A DNA stretch of 64,000 nucleotides from Phycisphaeraceae bacterium (GTDB taxonomy: Bacteria > Planctomycetota > Phycisphaerae > Phycisphaerales > UBA1924), in contig JACKHE010000005.1 in the NCBI GenBank assembly GCA_020639135.1, forward strand, positions 186,001-250,000, read 5' to 3'. A program made the position numbers and the translations under genes. The notes under the pieces were generated by a model. It saw nothing but the letters and a program-made list of their open reading frames with translations, made no database searches and had not been told where the DNA came from. How positions within the stretch are numbered: the first letter of the stretch is position 1; every line of letters starts with the position of its first letter. This document shows, piece after piece, positions 26,328-34,313 of the stretch.

Positions 26328-27578
26328 TCAGCCGTCCGATCCGTCCTCCGAACCGGCGCCCCCGTTGTCTTCGGCGAATGAATCGCGGATCGCCTCCAGG
26401 AGCACGCTCTCCAGAGTCCCGTCAACGGTCTGCTCGCCCTGGTGCTCGGCGATGAACTTGGCGCGGGCAGCGTTGTTCTCATTGATGGAGGCCTGGATTT
26501 CGGCGCGCCGCGCCGCCGCCGACACGATCGCCTGCTCCAGCTCCTTGTCCGTCAGCCCCTGCAGGTCGTCCGGGAGCGTGGACCGGTCGATCTCGGCCAG
26601 GCTGAACCCCTCCTCGCGGCTCGCATCGACGAGGTCCCAGACGCTGTTCCGGTACAGCCCGCTCGCCTTGGCGACGTTCCGGCTCACTGAATCCCTCGTG
26701 TTCGCCCCGGAGAGCGAGTCCTGCGCCTCCTGCCGCATCTCGTACTCGCGGCCCTGATCGCCGAAGCGGATGTACGTGCTGTTCAGTTCGCCGCCGAGCC
26801 TCATGATCACCTCGTCGAAGGGCGTCGGGATATCTACAACGGTCCGGCTCTGGTTGATCGCGCAGTACCGGCCCTCGCCCAGCGTCGCCCCGTCCTTCCA
26901 GAACGTGTTGATGCCCTCCTGCCTGGGCCCGCAGAACACCGTGTGCACCGTGATGCCGCGGTTCGTCGCGGAAGGGATGGACGACGTGTAGGGCGTCGTC
27001 CCCTGTGTGAAGGGCTCGTTGCCGGCGATGACGATCATCCGGGTCACGCTGGGCGCCCCCGCCTTGTCGCTCGGCTTGATCCACTCGAGCCGGTTCACCG
27101 CGGCGTCGATCACCTGCCCGCAGAACTCGTTCCCGCCGTTGGTCCGCAGCGCAAAGAGCTGCTCGGAGATGATGTCGAGGTCCGTCGTGAAGGGCGTGCG
27201 CATCTGGATGAACCCGTCGTCCGACTCCAGCGACGAGTTGCCGTACTGGAAGACCGCGACCTGGAGCTGCACGCTCTGGCAGTCCCGCTCGATCGAGGCC
27301 AGCTCGTTGACCACGCTCCAGAGCTGCGCCCGCGCTTGATCGATCAGCCCGTCCATGCTGTTGCTCGTGTCCAGCAGCAAGGCCAGCTGCACCACGGGGC
27401 CGTCGGTCGGGTCGGGCTTCGGCGCGTTCAGCGCCGGCGGCGCGATCCGTTCCGAGTTCGAGACCGGCCCACCCCCGATTGCGGCTCCCGCGATCAGCAG
27501 GACGCCGGCCGTGGCGAACACCGCCAGCCTCTGATTCCGTTGCGAGTTGCGAGATCCCGTCTGACTGCGCTGCTCCAT
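26328..27578 (-). CDS. Exported von Willebrand factor A domain protein
   Basis: A 416-residue protein. A signal or anchor helix (RLAVFATAGVLLIAGAAIGGG) at residues ~17-37 is followed by a VWA domain at ~60-270 with the metal-ion-dependent adhesion motif DTSNSM, a later Thr in LRTNGGNEF, and the beta strand MIVIAGNEPF. The C-terminal ~130 residues are helical and Glu/Ala rich. AAGGAG lies 6 nt before the ATG. VWA proteins bind ligands through divalent metal; here the DxSxS pattern is complete. It lies upstream in the same orientation as nothing obvious; the flotillin/NfeD genes precede it by 208 bp, so a joint membrane-stress role is conceivable but unproven. Confidence 0.85.
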   Translation of the reverse strand: MEQRSQTGSRNSQRNQRLAVFATAGVLLIAGAAIGGGPVSNSERIAPPALNAPKPDPTDGPVVQLALLLDTSNSMDGLIDQARAQLWSVVNELASIERDCQSVQLQVAVFQYGNSSLESDDGFIQMRTPFTTDLDIISEQLFALRTNGGNEFCGQVIDAAVNRLEWIKPSDKAGAPSVTRMIVIAGNEPFTQGTTPYTSSIPSATNRGITVHTVFCGPRQEGINTFWKDGATLGEGRYCAINQSRTVVDIPTPFDEVIMRLGGELNSTYIRFGDQGREYEMRQEAQDSLSGANTRDSVSRNVAKASGLYRNSVWDLVDASREEGFSLAEIDRSTLPDDLQGLTDKELEQAIVSAAARRAEIQASINENNAARAKFIAEHQGEQTVDGTLESVLLEAIRDSFAEDNGGAGSEDGSDG

Positions 27579-27786
27579 CGCGGACTCCTTCTCAGGTCTG
27601 CTGCGAGTGATGGCGAGGCTCCAGTGGATTCCCCCGGCGCGTCACGTGACGTTTGCGTTGCCGCACCGGAACGGTCATACGCACGAGCGACGAAAAAGTT
27701 CACCGCGGCGAATCCGTCCGGCGCACGCCCTGTAGAACATGCCAACAACGGAATCGGGCGCGGTGTCGCTGCGCGCAAGGGGTGTC

Positions 27787-29424
27787 TCAGCGGCCCTTCG
27801 CGGCGCCGGGATCGACGGCCTTGCCGGCGTCGTCCTGCTGCTTCTCCTTGAGCTTCCCCAGCGCCTGGGGCAGATCGATCCCCGCCTGCTCCGCCAGCTC
27901 GTGGATCGGCGGGAGCGAGCCGATCAGGCCCGCGAGGAAGTTCGCCGTCGCGCCCTTGGCCCCGTTGTCGCCCGATGAGGCGCCGCCGTCCCACACCGTG
28001 ATCTTGTCGATCTTCAGCTCGCGGATCGCCTTGACCTGCTCGGCGACGAGCTGCGGGAGCTGCTCGATGATCAGCAGCGTCGGGGCGATCTGCGGGTTCT
28101 CCGCGCACGCGGCGACCAGCTTGTTGTAGCCATGCGCCTTCGCCTCGAGCACCTTCTGCACACCCTCGGCTTCCGCGACGTACCGCGCCAGGATCCCGTC
28201 CGCCTCGCCCTTGGCCACCAGGCGGATCCGTTCCGCCTCGGCGCTGGCGGCGATCTCGATCCGGCGCTTCTCGATCTCCTGCGGCGCCAGCTCCATCTTG
28301 GACAGGTTCGCCAGCTCCTGCTCGCGCTCGGCGATGAGAATCGCCTCCTGCGACTTCGCCGTCGCCACGTCGGCGCGGCGCTTCGCCTCGGCGCGGATCT
28401 CCGCCAGCCGGGCGTTCGACTCGGCGATCTGAGCCGATGACGTGTTCTCGCCGTCAACCGCCAGCGCCTCCGCCCTTGCGACGTCGATGCGCTGCCGCTG
28501 CTCGGCGGCCTTCTGCGCGGCGACGGTCTCGGCCTTGCGCTCCGCCGTCGCGATCTCCAGGTCGCGTTTGGACTGGACCTCGCCCTGGACGGCGTCCGCC
28601 TCCAGCGCCGCGATCGCCACGCGCTGCTTCTGCTCGGCCGCCTTCTCGCCCTCGGCTGACGCGGCCTGCTCCAGCGACACGCTGACCGTCTGCTCGCGTT
28701 CGGCGACCGCCTGCCCGGTCGCGCCGAGCTTGTTCTGCTCGGCGACGTCCACCTTCGCCTGGTTGATCGCCTCGGCGGCGGCGCGCTGGCCGATCGCCTT
28801 GATGTACCCGCTCTCGTCGGTGATGTCCCGGATGTTCACGTTGATCAGGTCGAGCCCGATCTTGTTGATCTCCTGCGCAACGTTCTCGTTGATCAGGTTC
28901 ATGAACTTCTCGCGGTCCTTGTTGATCTCCTCGATCGACAGGGTCGCGATCACCAGGCGCAGCTGGCCCAGGATGATGTCCTGCGCCTGCTCGCGGATCG
29001 AGCTCACCGAAAGGTTCAGCAGCCGCTCCGCGGCGTTGTTCATCAGCACCGGGTTCGTCGAGACGCCCACCGTGAACGTCGAGGGCACGTTCACGCGGAT
29101 GTTGTTCAGCGACAGCGCCCCCTCCAGCGGGATGTCGATGACCAGTGGCTCGAGGCTCAGGAACGAATAGTCCTGGAACAGCGGGATGATGAACGTGCTG
29201 CCGCCGTGCATGCACTTGGCCGCCGCGTTGGGGCCGCTGACCCGGCCGAACACCACCAGGATCTTGTTCGATGGGCACCGCTTGTACTGCTTGACCGCGA
29301 TCGCGATCACGAAGAAGAAGATCAGCAGCGCCGCGCCGCCGACGAAGAGCCACAGCAGCGGCTGCGGCAGGCTCGCCCCGCCGCCGCTCGCCGACGCCGT
29401 CATCGATGAGAATCCGATCTGCAT
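27787..29424 (-). CDS. Flotillin family protein
   Basis: A 545-residue flotillin, a scaffold of membrane microdomains. The start is set at the ATG at 29424 because AAAGGAAG lies 6 nt upstream; the frame extends further only into the neighbouring gene. A transmembrane helix (LLWLFVGGAALLIFFFVIAI) is followed by the PHB/SPFH domain (~50-220, with FGRVSGPNAAAKCMHGG) and a long Ala/Glu/Arg coiled coil (~230-430, AEREQTVSVSLEQAASAEGE and following repeats). The flotillin C-terminus (LIIEQLPQLVAEQVKAI, IDKITVWDGG) is complete. The NfeD-like gene lies 22 bp upstream, the standard flotillin partner. Confidence 0.93.
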   Translation of the reverse strand: MQIGFSSMTASASGGGASLPQPLLWLFVGGAALLIFFFVIAIAVKQYKRCPSNKILVVFGRVSGPNAAAKCMHGGSTFIIPLFQDYSFLSLEPLVIDIPLEGALSLNNIRVNVPSTFTVGVSTNPVLMNNAAERLLNLSVSSIREQAQDIILGQLRLVIATLSIEEINKDREKFMNLINENVAQEINKIGLDLINVNIRDITDESGYIKAIGQRAAAEAINQAKVDVAEQNKLGATGQAVAEREQTVSVSLEQAASAEGEKAAEQKQRVAIAALEADAVQGEVQSKRDLEIATAERKAETVAAQKAAEQRQRIDVARAEALAVDGENTSSAQIAESNARLAEIRAEAKRRADVATAKSQEAILIAEREQELANLSKMELAPQEIEKRRIEIAASAEAERIRLVAKGEADGILARYVAEAEGVQKVLEAKAHGYNKLVAACAENPQIAPTLLIIEQLPQLVAEQVKAIRELKIDKITVWDGGASSGDNGAKGATANFLAGLIGSLPPIHELAEQAGIDLPQALGKLKEKQQDDAGKAVDPGAAKGR

Positions 29425-29446
29425 CCGTTGCTTCCTTTGCTGGTGA

Positions 29447-30100
29447 TCAGCCCCCGCCCCGGATCCCGGTGACGTCGAGCGTGTTGCCGTCCTTCGTTCC
29501 AAGCACACGCACCCGCATCCCGCTCGGGATCGCCTCGGCGTCGCCGGTGACCGCGTTGTAGATCCGCTGTCTCGTCTCGATGACGACGCTGACCTGCCCC
29601 TTGCCGCTGTGCGAGGGCGGGACCTGCGCGTACGCGTCCCCCTCCAGACCGATCGCGCCGCGGATGTGCAGTGTCCCGTCCGAGCGCAGGTCGTAGAGCA
29701 TCGTCAGCAGCAGCGTCAGCAGGTACACCATCGCGACACCGCAGACGGCGCCCACCGCGATGCTCACCGGGATCGACCACCCGGTGCCCTTGGAGCTCGC
29801 CAGCGCGCCCCAGCCGAAGCCCATCGCGAAGGTGAAGACCGACTGCACCGACAGGTGCCTGAACAGCGCGTTGGAATCGGTGTGGTGGGCGTCCGCGCCA
29901 TCGGCGTCGGCCCCGTCGAGCCCGTCCAGATCGCCGCCGTGCAGGTCCCCGCCGTGGAAATCCCCGCCGCCGTCGGTGTGAGCGTCCAGATCGATCATCC
30001 CCATGGACATCAGCCCGAGCCGGATGATGAAGAAGAGCGTCCCGAGGATCGCCGGGATGCTGAACCAGGCCGCGGAACCCGAGAAGAGCAGGTCGTACAT
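29447..30100 (-). CDS. NfeD/YuaF-like membrane protein
   Basis: A 217-residue partner of the flotillin. The ATG at 30100 is chosen because GGAG lies just upstream. A first helix (SIPAILGTLFFIIRLGLMSM) is followed by an unusual Asp/Gly/His-rich segment (GGGDFHGGDLHGGDLDGLDG and more, residues ~45-75), then two helices (SVFTFAMGFGWGAL, VSIAVGAVCGVAMVYLLTLL) and a C-terminal OB-like NfeD domain (~145-217, GAIGLEGDAYAQVP, MRVRVLGTKDG). YuaF-type proteins help flotillin under membrane stress. The His/Asp segment might bind metal, which is inference. Confidence 0.88.
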   Translation of the reverse strand: MYDLLFSGSAAWFSIPAILGTLFFIIRLGLMSMGMIDLDAHTDGGGDFHGGDLHGGDLDGLDGADADGADAHHTDSNALFRHLSVQSVFTFAMGFGWGALASSKGTGWSIPVSIAVGAVCGVAMVYLLTLLLTMLYDLRSDGTLHIRGAIGLEGDAYAQVPPSHSGKGQVSVVIETRQRIYNAVTGDAEAIPSGMRVRVLGTKDGNTLDVTGIRGGG

Positions 30101-30279
30101 GGTGACTCCATCGGCGGGCATGCGTTGCCAGCCGGTGCAGTCGGATTATGCCGGAACTCCGGGACGCGTGCATGTCCCAATGAGCGCCGCGTCGGACGCG
30201 TCACGCGCGCACGCACGCCCGTCAATCAGCCGATTATTCGCATGAATAAAGGAAAAACAGGCATTGGCCCGGAGTCGTC

Positions 30280-33200
30280 TCAGGCCGCCCGGTTCCGGAA
30301 TCGGACTTCCGCCGACGACCGCAACGACCTGATCGATTCGAGCTGCCGCCGTGACTCGGCCTGATCACGACCGTGCGCTGCGTGCTCCAGCGCCAGGCCC
30401 CGCTCCGTGAACTCCGGGAGCCCGACCGAGCCGCCCGAACCCTTGATCGCGTGCGCGATCCGGGCCACGGCCTCGAAATCTCCCCGCTCTAGCGCGGCTT
30501 CGGCCTCAATGATCTTCTCCGACAGGCACTCCACCCAGTCCCGCGCGACCGCGGCGAGTTCGGGGTCCAGGCCCGGGCGCGCGGGCGCCGAGAGTTCTTC
30601 AGCAAGCGTGCCGGGATGTCGCTCCTCGGCTTGCGCTCCTTCGATCCACCTCAGGATGGTCTGGATCAACACCGTGGCTTTGAAGGGCTTGGTGAGGAAG
30701 TCGTCCATCCCCGCCGCGAGACACGTTTCCCTGTCGGCGCCGGAGGAGAACGCCGTGAGCGCCAGGATCGGCGTCTCCTCGCCGGATTCCCGGATCAGCC
30801 GCGTCGCTTCGAGCCCGCTCATCTCCGCCATCTGCACGTCCATCAGGATGATGTCGAAGTCCTCGCGCTCACACGCGGCCACCGCCTCCTTGCCGTCGCT
30901 GACCGTCATGACCTCCGCGCCCGCCCGGTCCAGAAGCAGCGAGCAGATCTGGCGGTTGGCCGGGACATCGTCCGCGACGAGGATCCGGCGCCCTTCGAGC
31001 GGCCTGGCGGCGCCCTCCTCGTCCCACCCGTCCTTCTCCGGGATCGCGTCCGGCAAGGTCTCGCCGTGGAGCAGCGCCGGTGCGGCGATCTCCGCCGTGA
31101 AGACGCTGCCCGCCCCCGGTTCGCTGGTCACGGTGATGTCCCCGCCGAGCCGCTGCGCCAGACGCTTGGAGATCGCCAGCCCCAGCCCGGTCCCGCCGAA
31201 GCGTGTCGCGATGGTCTTGTCCGCCTGCTGGAAGGGCGTGAACAGGTTCTCCACCTGCTCGCCCGTCATGCCGATCCCGGTGTCGCGCACCGCGATCCGG
31301 AGCCTTGGCGTCCCGCCCGCTTCGCTCATGGAGACATCGACGTGGACCTCGCCCTCCTCGGTGAACTTCACCGCGTTGGCGACCAGGTTCATGAGGATCT
31401 GGCGCAGCCGAGTCGCGTCGGTCCGGATCCCCTCGGGAACGGCGTCGTCGATGGTGATCCGCAGGCCGATGCACTTCTCGTCCGCGCGCGACTGGAGCAG
31501 CTGCACCGCGCCGGAGATCGTCTTCCGCGGGTTGCACGGCGCGATGGAGATGTCCGTGCCCTCCGCGTCCATCTTCGCGAGGTCCAGGACGTCGTTAAGC
31601 AGCGACAGCAGGTGCTCGCCGCTGCCGTGGATCACGCCGATCCACTCCGAGCGTTGCTGCTCGTCGCCGTTGTCGGCGCCGCGGCGCAGCAGGTCGGCGA
31701 ACCCGATGATCCCGTTGAGCGGCGTCCTGATCTCGTGGCTCATCGAGGCGAGGAACCTGCTCTTGGCGTCGTGCGCCTCCTCCGCCGCGACCCGCGCCGC
31801 CTGCATCGCCTTCTCGGCCTCCTTCCGCTGGGTCAGGTCGTTCTGCACCGCGATGAAGCTGACCACGGCGCCGTGCTCGTCGTGCACCGGCTGGATGTCG
31901 ATCTCGAGCCAGTACTCCCGGCCGTCCTTGCCCCGGTTGAGGATCTCACCCCGGAATCCCCGCCCCTGCAGCAGGGCGCGCCGGATCGCGTCCTTCGTGT
32001 CAGGGTCGGTGTTCTCACACTGCAGAAGCTGTCCCGGCTGGAGACCCCTGGCCTCGTCGATCGTGAAACCGCTGATGTCGGTGAAGCCCTGGTTCACCCA
32101 GACGATCCGCTGGTCGGGGTCGGTCAGGATCACGGAGTTGGTCGTCTTCTCCGCCACCATCGAGAGCATGCGGATCCGCGCGGTCATCTCGTGTGCGATC
32201 CGGACCGCCCTCCGGCGCGATGTGCCGAGCGTGAGGAAAATCCCCGCCAGCGCCATCGAGAGCAGCAAGCCGCCGACCGCCACGACGACCGGCGGGAACA
32301 GGTTGATCGTCGACTCGTACGCAGGGGTGGACGCGATGCGCAGGACCCACTGCTGACCCCCGATGTCCAGACGCTCGGTGCGCTGGATCTCCCCCCCGTC
32401 CCGGTCCTCGATCTCGGTGTGCGAAGCCTTGCCCCGGTCCAGGTCCAGCAGCAGGGTGTTCGTTGCGATGCGATCCCCCCGCGTGATCTGGAGGTGCGCG
32501 TAGCCGTGCAGCGCTTCGGCGAGCATCGGCCGCAGCCCGTCCAGAGAGAACGTCGCGAAGAGCACGCCCTCCAGCGCAATCACCCGCTCTTCCGGGGTCG
32601 ATGCCGGCTCGCCGTTGCGGTACACCGGGATCAGCCAGAGCATCTCGCTCCGGCGCCGATCCCCGTCCGGGATCTCCAGTGTTCCAGTCAGCAGCGGTGT
32701 CCCCTGCTCGGCCGCACGCATCGCGGTGACACGCAGCGCTGGGATGGCGCCCAGATCCTCCCCGAGCAGCCGGCGCCCCTCGGCGTGGGGCTCGGCGTAC
32801 CGAACGATCCAGTGCTGGTGGATGCCGCCGTGCAGGGAGACGTTGAACCCATCATCCGACTCCGCTCGCTGCGCCGCTTCGTACGCGGAGAGTTCCTCGT
32901 CCGGGACGAGATTAAGCATGCCCATGAGGCGGACGCCAGGGAACTCCTCCGCGAAGTTCCGGCTCGCGACGTAATCCACAAACTCATCGCGTTCGACGCT
33001 CTGGCTGGCCGCGTACACGCCACGCGCGCCCTTGAGGCCGTACACCGGGCGGTACGACCAGTCGTAGAGCACCCGCGCGGCCTGGTTGACCGCGACATCG
33101 AACCGGTGCCCCGCCGCCGCGACAATCTCCTGGCTCATCACGATCGCGATGGCCAGCGCCGTCGGGATGCCCAGCGCCAGGGTCATGCCCGCGTGCCAGC

Positions 33201-33477
33201 CCGCCCGATCGCTGTCATGAGTTTCGTCTGGCGCGAAGTGATCGATCCCCTGCCGGGAGGCCACGACACACCGCCAGAGGATGAAGGGCCCGGCGAAGAT
33301 CGCGAGCAGCATCGAATCCAGCAGCGCCTCGCGCCAGCCTTCGAGACCCGGCGCCAGACGCGGGAGCACGAACATCACCACCGTCTCGGTGACGATGATG
33401 AGCACGAGGATCTCGAGGAAGAGCCTTCCGATTGTGTGCAGTGGTCTTGACATCGGGATGGAGAATGGGCGCCGCAT
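30280..33477 (-). CDS. Hybrid sensor histidine kinase (CHASE-PAS-HisKA-HATPase-REC-Hpt)
   Basis: A ~1065-residue membrane sensor. Counted from the ATG at 33477 there are hydrophobic helices at about 16-41, 52-71, 97-118 and 395-419. A CHASE-type extracytoplasmic domain (~135-335) lies between the third and fourth. Then follow a PAS domain (~445-550, WVNQGFTDISGF), HisKA with the phospho-accepting His in SHEIRTPLNG (H~581), an HATPase domain (N box NLVANAVKFT, G boxes DTGIGM and GGTGLGL), a receiver domain with Asp in IILMDVQM (D~880), and an Hpt domain with IAHAIKGSGGS (H~1009). This is a full phosphorelay. No response regulator gene is adjacent. A TTG at 33510 is an alternative start. Confidence 0.92.
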   Translation of the reverse strand: MRRPFSIPMSRPLHTIGRLFLEILVLIIVTETVVMFVLPRLAPGLEGWREALLDSMLLAIFAGPFILWRCVVASRQGIDHFAPDETHDSDRAGWHAGMTLALGIPTALAIAIVMSQEIVAAAGHRFDVAVNQAARVLYDWSYRPVYGLKGARGVYAASQSVERDEFVDYVASRNFAEEFPGVRLMGMLNLVPDEELSAYEAAQRAESDDGFNVSLHGGIHQHWIVRYAEPHAEGRRLLGEDLGAIPALRVTAMRAAEQGTPLLTGTLEIPDGDRRRSEMLWLIPVYRNGEPASTPEERVIALEGVLFATFSLDGLRPMLAEALHGYAHLQITRGDRIATNTLLLDLDRGKASHTEIEDRDGGEIQRTERLDIGGQQWVLRIASTPAYESTINLFPPVVVAVGGLLLSMALAGIFLTLGTSRRRAVRIAHEMTARIRMLSMVAEKTTNSVILTDPDQRIVWVNQGFTDISGFTIDEARGLQPGQLLQCENTDPDTKDAIRRALLQGRGFRGEILNRGKDGREYWLEIDIQPVHDEHGAVVSFIAVQNDLTQRKEAEKAMQAARVAAEEAHDAKSRFLASMSHEIRTPLNGIIGFADLLRRGADNGDEQQRSEWIGVIHGSGEHLLSLLNDVLDLAKMDAEGTDISIAPCNPRKTISGAVQLLQSRADEKCIGLRITIDDAVPEGIRTDATRLRQILMNLVANAVKFTEEGEVHVDVSMSEAGGTPRLRIAVRDTGIGMTGEQVENLFTPFQQADKTIATRFGGTGLGLAISKRLAQRLGGDITVTSEPGAGSVFTAEIAAPALLHGETLPDAIPEKDGWDEEGAARPLEGRRILVADDVPANRQICSLLLDRAGAEVMTVSDGKEAVAACEREDFDIILMDVQMAEMSGLEATRLIRESGEETPILALTAFSSGADRETCLAAGMDDFLTKPFKATVLIQTILRWIEGAQAEERHPGTLAEELSAPARPGLDPELAAVARDWVECLSEKIIEAEAALERGDFEAVARIAHAIKGSGGSVGLPEFTERGLALEHAAHGRDQAESRRQLESIRSLRSSAEVRFRNRAA

Positions 33478-33720
33478 GGGTTCATCGAATCGATGCCCGG
33501 CGGACTTCAACGCTCCAGATAGGGCCCTTCACCCGAATCCGGGGATCGGTCGAGCAGCCGAAAACAGCGCGCCTCGGAAACCATCAGCGCGGGTCGCGGG
33601 TGAGTTCTCGGACCTCGGCCGCAGAACGGCCAGAGCATGGGCGCAATCCACCCTATCGGGTGGCAGGCTTGCAGAATGGCGCCACTCGGGCGGCGCCTGG
33701 GGTCCGGGTCTCTGACTTGC

Positions 33721-34284
33721 TCAGGCGTGATCCCGCTGCCGGCTTCGGGCCTTCATCCCGGCCTCGTCCACCTCGCGGTAGATCCCCATCGCGTCGTAGC
33801 CCAGGATGGGGCAGTACAGGTGCAGCGTGATCGACTGCCCCGCCTCGCCCCGCGGGACGCCCAGCCGGTGGATCGATTCGCCGGTGCTCCTGGCGGACTC
33901 ACCTGACTTGAGCCGGCGCGTCGCGACCGGCGTCACGAGCTCGCCCTCGACGACCTTGAACCGGGTCTCTTCCACGTCGCCGGCGATCACTTTGAACCCG
34001 CAGTCGCTCTCGTCGTGGTCGTGGATCGGGCTCTGCATGTTGTCCCAGAAGATCGCCAGCAGCACGAACGCCTCGGCTTTGGCGATCTCGAACCGCGTCC
34101 GCTCGCCGGGGCTGAAGTGCCCGCACGCGCGGGCCTCGGCCTCCGAGATCGTGATCCGCTTGAACGCCTCGGCGACCTCGTCCCGTTTCGCGGGCAGCGC
34201 CGCGTAAGGCGTGAGGCGCCCGAGGATCAGCTCGCGCGTTCCGGGTTTCACGGACGGGTGGATCTTGATGGGATCCGGATGCAA
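33721..34284 (-). CDS. cdo: Cysteine dioxygenase
   Basis: A 187-residue cupin enzyme oxidising L-cysteine to cysteinesulfinate with O2. The start is a TTG at 34284, set by GGAAGGAAAG 5 nt upstream; the open frame continues upstream only as a shadow of the next gene. The iron-binding three-His set is visible as H88 and H90 (PIHDHDESDC) and H139 (GESIHRLGV). C95 and Y157 (ITLHLYCP) occupy the positions of the Cys-Tyr thioether cofactor pair of animal cysteine dioxygenase; many bacterial enzymes have Gly in place of the Cys. It follows the PLP decarboxylase gene by 29 bp, which fits a cysteine to hypotaurine pathway. A small inverted repeat CCACCC/GGGTGG lies at 33648-33663, past the stop. Confidence 0.9.
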   Translation of the reverse strand: MHPDPIKIHPSVKPGTRELILGRLTPYAALPAKRDEVAEAFKRITISEAEARACGHFSPGERTRFEIAKAEAFVLLAIFWDNMQSPIHDHDESDCGFKVIAGDVEETRFKVVEGELVTPVATRRLKSGESARSTGESIHRLGVPRGEAGQSITLHLYCPILGYDAMGIYREVDEAGMKARSRQRDHA

Positions 34285-34289
34285 AGCGC

Positions 34290-34299
34290 CTTTCCTTCC
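34290..34299 (-). promoter_or_regulatory. Ribosome binding site deciding the TTG start of the dioxygenase
   Basis: The purine run GGAAGGAAAG ends 5 nt before the TTG at 34284 and lies in the 29 bp gap after the decarboxylase gene. No ATG is available at this spacing. Confidence 0.7.
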
Positions 34300-34313
34300 C
34301 TGAGCGTCTGCGC

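Noticed and set aside
30616..33450. A 944-codon plus-strand frame opposite the hybrid histidine kinase (and a second one at 30407-32356)
   Set aside because: Both are antisense shadows; the histidine kinase has all domain motifs in order on the minus strand.
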